Assembly (NCBI RefSeq): GCF_008757455.1
Contig: NZ_VCMV01000063.1
Span: forward strand, 3,143-67,142
Source: Microvirga brassicacearum
GTDB lineage: Bacteria > Pseudomonadota > Alphaproteobacteria > Rhizobiales > Beijerinckiaceae
DNA length: 64,000 bases
Direction of reading: 5' to 3'
The position numbers were made by a program, and so were the translations under genes. This document shows positions 58,951 to 64,000 of this stretch, in pieces (positions within the stretch are counted from its first letter, which is position 1; the number at the start of each line of letters is the position of its first letter). Under the pieces are notes generated by a model. That model worked only from the letters and a program-made list of their open reading frames with translations, did not search any database and had not been told where the DNA came from.

Positions 58951-59253
58951 ATGCGTGCGGACAGACAGCGGCTCGACAAGTGGCTGTGGTTCGCGCGCTT
59001 TGCCAAGTCCCGCACCTTGGCGGCAAAGCTTGCCGGCAGCGGCTTTGTCCGGGTCAACGGCCAACACAGCACCGATCCGGCGAAAGGCCTCGCTATCGGG
59101 GACGTGGTCACGATCGCCCTCGAGAAAACGACGCTGGTCGTGCGTGTTGTCGACCTCGGAGCGCGCCGCGGACCTGCGCCGGAAGCAAGGCAGCTCTACG
59201 TCAACCTCAACAGCGACGATGGGACGCTTGTCAGGGACACTCACAGCAGCTAG
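58951..59253 (+). CDS. S4 RNA-binding domain protein (HslR/Hsp15-like)
   Basis: The 100-residue protein starts [33 protein letters not shown], the S4 helix-turn motif of Hsp15-type proteins, which recycle free 50S subunits with stalled nascent chains. The N terminus is short and the C-terminal basic helix is reduced. It is 11 bp behind the helicase gene, and ferredoxin fdxA follows. The start is ATG 58951. Confidence 0.93.
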   Translation: MRADRQRLDKWLWFARFAKSRTLAAKLAGSGFVRVNGQHSTDPAKGLAIGDVVTIALEKTTLVVRVVDLGARRGPAPEARQLYVNLNSDDGTLVRDTHSS

Positions 59254-59309
59254 AGCGGCGACGGCCGCCGCGCTTCGAGATCGGCCGAAACCGCCCGCGA
59301 AGGACCGCC

Positions 59310-59648
59310 ATGACCTACGTCGTCACGGAAAACTGCATCAAGTGCAAGTACATGGATTGCGTCGAGGTTTGCCCGGTGGATTGTTTCTACGAGGGTGAGA
59401 ACATGCTCGTCATCCACCCCGACGAGTGCATTGATTGCGGCGTTTGCGAACCCGAATGCCCCGCTGAGGCGATCAAGACGGATTCCGAGCCGGGTCTCGA
59501 GCAATGGCTTAAAATTAACGCCGAGTTGGCCAAGAGTTGGCCCAATATTACGCAGAAGAAAGATGCGCCGCCCGACGCCAAAGAATTCGACGGGGTGGCC
59601 GGCAAATTCGAGAACTATTTCTCACCCGAACCGGGCGAAGGTGACTGA
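59310..59648 (+). CDS. fdxA: 7Fe ferredoxin FdxA
   Basis: The 112-residue product from ATG 59310 (after GAAGGACCGCC) is a 3Fe-4S/4Fe-4S ferredoxin. Cysteines lie at [18 protein letters not shown] near the N terminus and [16 protein letters not shown]. The C-terminal ~50 residues ([19 protein letters not shown]) are the FdxA extension. It transfers electrons in an unknown redox path. It lies 56 bp behind the S4 gene; the large frame opening at 58557 in this register is out-of-frame sequence. Confidence 0.97.
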   Translation: MTYVVTENCIKCKYMDCVEVCPVDCFYEGENMLVIHPDECIDCGVCEPECPAEAIKTDSEPGLEQWLKINAELAKSWPNITQKKDAPPDAKEFDGVAGKFENYFSPEPGEGD

Positions 59649-59992
59649 TCGGAAGCTTGAGCCAATTGGCCGCATCTTAACGCTACCATTGAAATATTTT
59701 TGCTTTTGAGGCCAACTGTGATAGGGTTCGTCCATGCCGTCACTCGTGCCCGACGTGCGTACTCCGCAGACAGACGGTTCATAACATGAAGCGAAACGCA
59801 CGGCCGCTGTCTTCAGGTAGTTTCGGCTGCCAATCTTTAAAGGTATGGGCGTTTTTTCAGTTAACGGCCCGATCAGGCATATCAGCGGAAGCCGATAGTC
59901 CGCAATCATCATGATAGTTCTTCCGGAACCCTGCCGGTTGAACGAAATCACCCTCGCCCCACGGTGAGGAAGTGCAAGGAGGCCTCTCTCGC
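59649..59992. other. 344-bp gap between fdxA and carD without gene
   Basis: I see no supported gene here. It contains AT-rich tracts (about 59680-59705) and should hold the carD promoter. A 109-codon frame on the minus strand overlaps the fdxA end and has no recognisable features. An AAGGAGG Shine-Dalgarno sequence at 59975-59981 serves carD. Confidence 0.5.
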
Positions 59993-60583
59993 ATGACGAC
60001 CGCCAAGAAGTCCGCCCAGCGCCTCGGTTTCAAGACCGGCGAAGCGATTGTTTATCCCGCTCACGGCGTCGGCCGTATCACAAGTGTAGAAGAGCAGGAG
60101 ATCGCAGGTTTCAAGCTGGAATTGTTCGTCGTCTCGTTCGACAAGGACAAGATGGTCCTGCGAGTCCCGACTGCGAAAGCTGCCACCGTGGGCATGCGCA
60201 AGCTCGCCGAACCGGCTCTCATCGAAAAGGCGCTGGATGTGTTGACCGGCCGGGCGCGCGTGAAGCGCACCATGTGGTCGCGTCGTGCGCAGGAATACGA
60301 GGCCAAGATCAATTCGGGCGACCTGATCGCGGTCACCGAGGTGGTACGTGATCTCTACCGCTCGGATGCCCAGCCGGAGCAGTCCTACAGCGAGCGTCAG
60401 CTCTATGAATCCGCGCTCGATCGCGTCGTTCGCGAGATCTCGGCCGTCAACAAGATCACCGACACCGAGTCCCTCAAGCTGATCGAACAAAGCCTTGCCA
60501 AATCGCCACGCCGCGCCGCCAAGGGCGAGGTTGACGTCGAGGCCGAGGCGGAAGCCGAGGACGTTCAGGAAGAGGCGGCCTGA
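59993..60583 (+). CDS. carD: CarD family transcriptional regulator
   Basis: CarD/CdnL binds RNA polymerase beta and stabilises open complexes, and is linked to stringent and stress responses. The product has 196 residues from ATG 59993, with AAGGAGG 11 bases upstream; GTG/TTG at 59972 is less likely. The N-terminal RNAP-interaction domain is KTGEAIVYPAHGVGRITSVEEQEIAG, followed by the helical DNA-binding domain (RRAQEYEAKINSGDLIAVTEVVRDLYR). An acidic tail ends the protein. A terminator follows immediately. Confidence 0.96.
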   Translation: MTTAKKSAQRLGFKTGEAIVYPAHGVGRITSVEEQEIAGFKLELFVVSFDKDKMVLRVPTAKAATVGMRKLAEPALIEKALDVLTGRARVKRTMWSRRAQEYEAKINSGDLIAVTEVVRDLYRSDAQPEQSYSERQLYESALDRVVREISAVNKITDTESLKLIEQSLAKSPRRAAKGEVDVEAEAEAEDVQEEAA

Positions 60584-60612
60584 TCGCCATCCTGCCACCA
60601 TTTGCAAGAAAG

Positions 60613-60635
60613 CCCGGCCTTGTGCCGGGTTTTTT
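60613..60635 (+). terminator. Rho-independent terminator after carD
   Basis: Stem CCCGGC (60613-60618) / GCCGGG (60624-60629) with a 5-base loop is followed directly by six T (60630-60635). It lies 30 bp after the carD stop and ends the carD transcript before the sigma factor gene. Confidence 0.9.
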
Positions 60636-60745
60636 GTGCCGAAACGCTTGTCTTCCGGGCAATTCAGCCTATCTCCGCAAACTTTGCTGTTTTGCCTGAA
60701 CTTTTTCTCGCCGTCGCCGTTGAGAGGAAGCCAAGGGAGGACGCG

Positions 60746-61618
60746 ATGGGAGAAATCTCAGGGGTTCGTCGCAAGTTTGTCCGCGCTGCCATGAATGCTC
60801 CGTTTCTCGAACGAGAGGAGGAGCGACTGCTGGCAGTCCGATGGCGGGACAATGGTGATGAATCAGCTCTTCATCAACTCACCGCCGCGCATATGCGCCT
60901 TGTGATCGCTCTCGCGGCGCGCTTCCGGCATTACGGCCTGCCGATGGCCGACTTGGTCCAGGAAGGGCATGTGGGCCTCCTGGAGGCGGCGGCACGCTTT
61001 GAGCCGGAGCGGGAGGTGCGCTTCTCGACCTACGCCACATGGTGGATACGCGCATCGGTGCAGGACTACATCCTGAGGAATTGGTCGATTGTGCGGGGTG
61101 GCACCAGCTCGGCCCAAAAGTCGCTTTTCTTCAATCTCCGGCGCTTGCGCGCCAAACTCACCAGAGGCGGCGAGGAGCGGATCGCCTATGAGGTGCACGA
61201 GAAAATTGCCGAGGCGATCGGCGTTTCGCGCGCCGACGTGGCCCTGATGGATGCACGGCTGTCCGCGCCCGATACGTCTCTCAACGCTCCCGTGATGGAT
61301 GCAGATTCGTCGAATTCCGCTGAGCGGGTCGAGTTCCTGGTCGATAACAGCCCGTTGCCTGACGAGAGCGTCAGCAATGTAATCGACACGGAGCGGCGCG
61401 TGCTCTGGCTGAAGCAGGCGCTCGAAGTGCTCAACGAACGGGAATTACGCATCCTACGGGCGCGGCGCCTAGACGAAGAGCAGGTCACGCTGGAATTTCT
61501 CGGCACGCGGCTTGGCATTTCCAAGGAGCGTGTGCGCCAGATCGAGAACCGCGCCCTCGAAAAACTGAAGCGCGCGCTGCTGGAGAAGAATCCACAGGCA
61601 ACCGGCGCGTTCGTATAA
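60746..61618 (+). CDS. rpoH: RpoH-type sigma-32 factor
   Basis: The 290-residue product from ATG 60746 (MGEISGVRRKFVRAAM) is a sigma-70-family group 3 heat-shock factor. Region 2 contains DLVQEGHVGLLEAAARFEPEREVRFSTYATWWIRASVQDYILRN in pieces, and the RpoH box is AQKSLFFNLRRLR. Region 4.2 is GTRLGISKERVRQIENRALEKLK. Hyphomicrobiales often have two rpoH genes; this could be rpoH2, associated with oxidative stress. It follows carD after a terminator. Confidence 0.94.
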   Translation: MGEISGVRRKFVRAAMNAPFLEREEERLLAVRWRDNGDESALHQLTAAHMRLVIALAARFRHYGLPMADLVQEGHVGLLEAAARFEPEREVRFSTYATWWIRASVQDYILRNWSIVRGGTSSAQKSLFFNLRRLRAKLTRGGEERIAYEVHEKIAEAIGVSRADVALMDARLSAPDTSLNAPVMDADSSNSAERVEFLVDNSPLPDESVSNVIDTERRVLWLKQALEVLNERELRILRARRLDEEQVTLEFLGTRLGISKERVRQIENRALEKLKRALLEKNPQATGAFV

Positions 61619-61662
61619 TCGCCATTGCAAATGGCGCATTGTCTGCTTTCAGGCCGCGTTTT

Positions 61663-63087
61663 CTACTCGACCGCGATCTTGTAGCGCTCGCCGACCTTCA
61701 AGGCCTGGTTGCGATCGAGCCCATTGATCAACAGGAATCGGTCGAGTGGGCGGTCGATCGCCATGCGCGAGGCGAGGCTCTGGGCGGTGTCGCCCTCTCG
61801 CGCGATGACCACTTCGAGTCGCAACGGCCGGATCTCGCGCGCTTCCTCGGGTTGGACCTGCCGAACCGTCGCGAGCGTGCGCTGGAACAGGCCTTCGAGA
61901 TCGCCCGAGCCGCTGCGGATCGCCATGATCAGCCGAAAGGTGGTGTTGCCGATGCGAATGGCGGAGAGGCGAAACGACCATTCCTTGCCGATCGACAGGG
62001 CGGTTGCGACCGGCAGGCCGTTCATGGTCTCGGTCCGCAGGCTTCCCGGCTCGATGGTGTCGTTCCAGGTGGAGCGCAGGACCTCCTCGAGACTTTGCCC
62101 GTTCGGCGTGTCGGCGGCATCGAACAGGAGCCTGCGCGAGCCGTCCGCCGAGGCGCCCAGCACCGCCTGCGAGGTGTTCTCCAGCGTGAAGCCTTCTGGC
62201 GCCTCAAAGGCGACGCCCAGGCGGGAATGGATGAAACGGCGGCCTCTCACCACCCCGTCGGCGGGATCATCGCCATAGGCAAGCCCCTCGAGGGCCGAGA
62301 GGTACTCGATCCGACCAGCCTCGCCGACGCCAGGCGCGCTGGCGCGACGGGCGGCCTGAAGCGCCAGCGTGATCCGCTCCCGTGTGCTCGGATGGCTTGC
62401 CATCATGTCGGCGCTGCCGTCGGAGCCGCTCGCCGAGCGCCCGAGCGCCGCGAGGAAACGGGATGCGCCGTAAGGGTCGAACCCGGCGCGCGCCAGAACC
62501 TTGACGCCGGCCTGGTCGGCCTCGAGCTCCTGCGAGCGGGAGAAGCTTGCCAGCGTGGAGCGGGATTGGTTCTGCATCGCCGCCGCCTCCTTGGCGTCGT
62601 TCAGAACATTTTCAGTCACGCGCTTGATCAAGGTGGAGCGCGCCTGCAATTCGCTGCGCTGCGACGCATGGCGAAGGGTCACATGGGCGATCTCATGCGA
62701 CAGGACACCGGCGATTTCGGATGTGTCGTTCGCCAGCGCGAGCAACCCGCGCGTAACGTAGAGCCTTCCATTCGGCAGCGCGAATGCGTTCACGGCCGAC
62801 GAATTGAGGATCGTGATCTGAAAAGACTCGTCCGGTCTGTCGCTGGCTTCGATCAACCGCTTGGTGACGTCGGACAGGAGGCGCTGAGCCTGCGGCGCGC
62901 GCGCTTCGCCCCCGAAGGCGGCAATGAGCCGCTCGTGATCACGGTCGCGGCTGCGCTCCGCACCCACGGTACGCGGCGCATCGGCGGGAAGCGACCCTGA
63001 ACCGTCGAGCCCGGCGCAGGCGGCCAGCGAGCCGACGACGAGCAAAGTCCCAATCCGCATTCCGATTTTCAGACGTGTATCACTCAT
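61663..63087 (-). CDS. M48-family metalloprotease lipoprotein with C-terminal LysM-like region
   Basis: The 474-residue product has a lipoprotein signal with lipobox LAAC (C24). The zinc motif HEIAH is at 131-135 and the third ligand is in RSQELEADQAG. The middle region (about 270-420) is a secreted M48-associated domain (FEAPEGFTLENTSQAVLG). The C terminus is similar to LysM (REGDTAQSLASRM, INGLDRNQALKVGERYKI). It is a periplasmic or outer-membrane BepA-like quality-control protease. Start ATG 63087. The SNase-like gene ends 6 bp before it on the same strand. Confidence 0.9.
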   Translation of the reverse strand: MSDTRLKIGMRIGTLLVVGSLAACAGLDGSGSLPADAPRTVGAERSRDRDHERLIAAFGGEARAPQAQRLLSDVTKRLIEASDRPDESFQITILNSSAVNAFALPNGRLYVTRGLLALANDTSEIAGVLSHEIAHVTLRHASQRSELQARSTLIKRVTENVLNDAKEAAAMQNQSRSTLASFSRSQELEADQAGVKVLARAGFDPYGASRFLAALGRSASGSDGSADMMASHPSTRERITLALQAARRASAPGVGEAGRIEYLSALEGLAYGDDPADGVVRGRRFIHSRLGVAFEAPEGFTLENTSQAVLGASADGSRRLLFDAADTPNGQSLEEVLRSTWNDTIEPGSLRTETMNGLPVATALSIGKEWSFRLSAIRIGNTTFRLIMAIRSGSGDLEGLFQRTLATVRQVQPEEAREIRPLRLEVVIAREGDTAQSLASRMAIDRPLDRFLLINGLDRNQALKVGERYKIAVE

Positions 63088-63093
63088 ACCCGC

Positions 63094-63912
63094 TCAGCGT
63101 GGCAGCCGTTCGATCATCTCCGGTATCTCAACGGTAAGAGACGCCCCTTGCCAAGCCTCCAAAATGCCTCGGACCCTGACGTGCCGCCCCTTCAACGCCG
63201 CGGCATCGATGCCGCGATCGGTCATCCGTTTCCATGACTTTTTCGGAATGATGACCGTGAAATCCTCTGCCCATCGCCCTCCGAAGTTCAAATACGTCCA
63301 TTGCGCGCGCTCGCCGACGCTCCGTACCCGTCCCTCGACGATGACGAAGGTTCCGATTCGGTCCTTGAGACGGTCTGCCTGGTCGGCGGCGATAGGCTTA
63401 TAGCCAGCATCTGCCCAGAGACCAAGGCTTCGCTGTCGCGCCATCGCCTCGCGGTCAAGAAAATCGTCAGGGCACTGCGTGTCGACCGCACCGGGGTCGG
63501 CCAGCGCAAGGCCTGCCTCGATGAGTTCGCGACCGAAATCGAGCGCCGGCTCTGCCGGGCTTGCGAGCCGGAGGCGAACAGAGCGTCGGCCCCAGCGGTC
63601 CAGCGCGCCTGCGCCCTGAACCAGCACCCGAACCCCGATCCTGCCGCGCAGCCACGCGGCGGCGGCATCGCGGAAGGGTCCCTTGTCTGGCAGGCGGATC
63701 GCGGTGAGCTTGACCGTTCCGCCGCTCGTGAGGACGATATCGTTTTCCGCCGAGACGGCAGCGATGACATCCGCCACCGCCTCGTGCCGACACGACGCTG
63801 ATGCCGGACGTTCGGCCTCGTTCGTCTGGGCGATGATGCGCGCCGGCGCTACGATGAGCAGCAAACCCGCAGTAGCCACAGCCATGCGGCTCGACCGCCT
63901 CACGCGCAACAT
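63094..63912 (-). CDS. Exported SNase-like (thermonuclease family) protein
   Basis: The 272-residue protein from ATG 63912 follows a G-rich Shine-Dalgarno. The signal peptide is AVATAGLLLIVAPARIIA. The SNase-like fold is suggested by KLTAIRLPDKGPFRDAAAAWL, then LDRWGRRSVRLRL and FGRELIEAGLALADP, ending in RQRSLGLWADAGY. The nuclease Asp-x-Pro-Glu motif is degenerate (PDKG), so catalysis is doubtful. A second OB-like segment (FVIVEGRVRSVGERAQWTYLNFGG) follows. It is cotranscribed with the M48 protease gene. Confidence 0.8.
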   Translation of the reverse strand: MLRVRRSSRMAVATAGLLLIVAPARIIAQTNEAERPASASCRHEAVADVIAAVSAENDIVLTSGGTVKLTAIRLPDKGPFRDAAAAWLRGRIGVRVLVQGAGALDRWGRRSVRLRLASPAEPALDFGRELIEAGLALADPGAVDTQCPDDFLDREAMARQRSLGLWADAGYKPIAADQADRLKDRIGTFVIVEGRVRSVGERAQWTYLNFGGRWAEDFTVIIPKKSWKRMTDRGIDAAALKGRHVRVRGILEAWQGASLTVEIPEMIERLPR

Positions 63913-64000
63913 CCCCCCAACCGCAACGCTCCTCCCAAGCTCAGCAGGGACAGCCTAGCACCCGTTTACGAGATCGCGAATTGTGTTAAATCATCCCCCG

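Noticed and set aside
58557-59309. N-terminal extension of fdxA
   Set aside because: The open frame runs out-of-frame through the helicase tail and the S4 gene; ATG 59310 has a Shine-Dalgarno sequence and the standard FdxA opening.
59622-59951. 109-codon minus-strand gene between fdxA and carD
   Set aside because: Overlaps the fdxA end, has no recognisable domain, and lies where the carD promoter is expected.

Overview
The window is a stretch of a GC-rich alphaproteobacterial chromosome, most likely from the order Hyphomicrobiales (Rhizobiales). The clues are the mdh-sucC-sucD-sucA-sucB-lpd order, the atpHAGDC order without atpIBEF, the cobS-cobT pair near bolA and a J-domain gene, and the block Suv3-like helicase / S4 protein / fdxA / carD / rpoH-type sigma factor. 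The genus cannot be settled from the sequence alone.

Positions 1-13283 look accessory. They begin inside an RHS-family gene whose core ends in a variable C-terminal (putative toxin) region. A small AT-richer ORF (putative immunity gene) and a broken second RHS core fragment follow. Next is a 1076-codon surface or secreted protein with three long repeats and C-terminal RTX calcium-binding repeats. Only 6 bp after it starts a tightly overlapping type II secretion operon in the order gspO-E-F-G-H-I-J-L-M-C-like-K. No secretin (gspD) gene is visible. A tRNA-Ala(CGC) gene on the minus strand borders this region with its 3' end facing it.

From about 13.6 kb onward the content is core metabolism. 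It includes yggT / DUF167 / folD, a LysR regulator divergent from sdhCDAB, an Omp19/Inh-like lipoprotein and zapE with a TetR regulator. The TCA block mdh-sucCD-sucAB-lpd follows, then xerC divergent from priA, a histidine phosphatase, and the F1 ATP synthase operon atpHAGDC. An orphan NMT1-type substrate-binding protein comes next, followed on the minus strand by a DMT transporter with a histidine-rich COG0523 GTPase, and by a D,D-carboxypeptidase with a long Ala/Lys tail. The centre-right part holds a second DMT transporter, a Nudix hydrolase, a thiolase, bolA, a J-domain protein, cobS/cobT, a Tat-exported phytase-like protein, a VUT (queuosine precursor) transporter and rpmB. A DUF3108 protein precedes the helicase-S4-fdxA-carD-rpoH block. 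The window ends with an M48 lipoprotein protease and an SNase-like protein on the minus strand.

Functionally, the middle of the window encodes oxidative energy metabolism: succinate dehydrogenase, malate dehydrogenase, succinyl-CoA synthetase, 2-oxoglutarate dehydrogenase and ATP synthase. The left end encodes envelope export and inter-bacterial competition functions. The most unusual parts are the secretin-less T2SS operon coupled to an RTX/repeat protein and the RHS toxin cassette. No CRISPR array, insertion sequence, transposase or phage structural gene was recognised.
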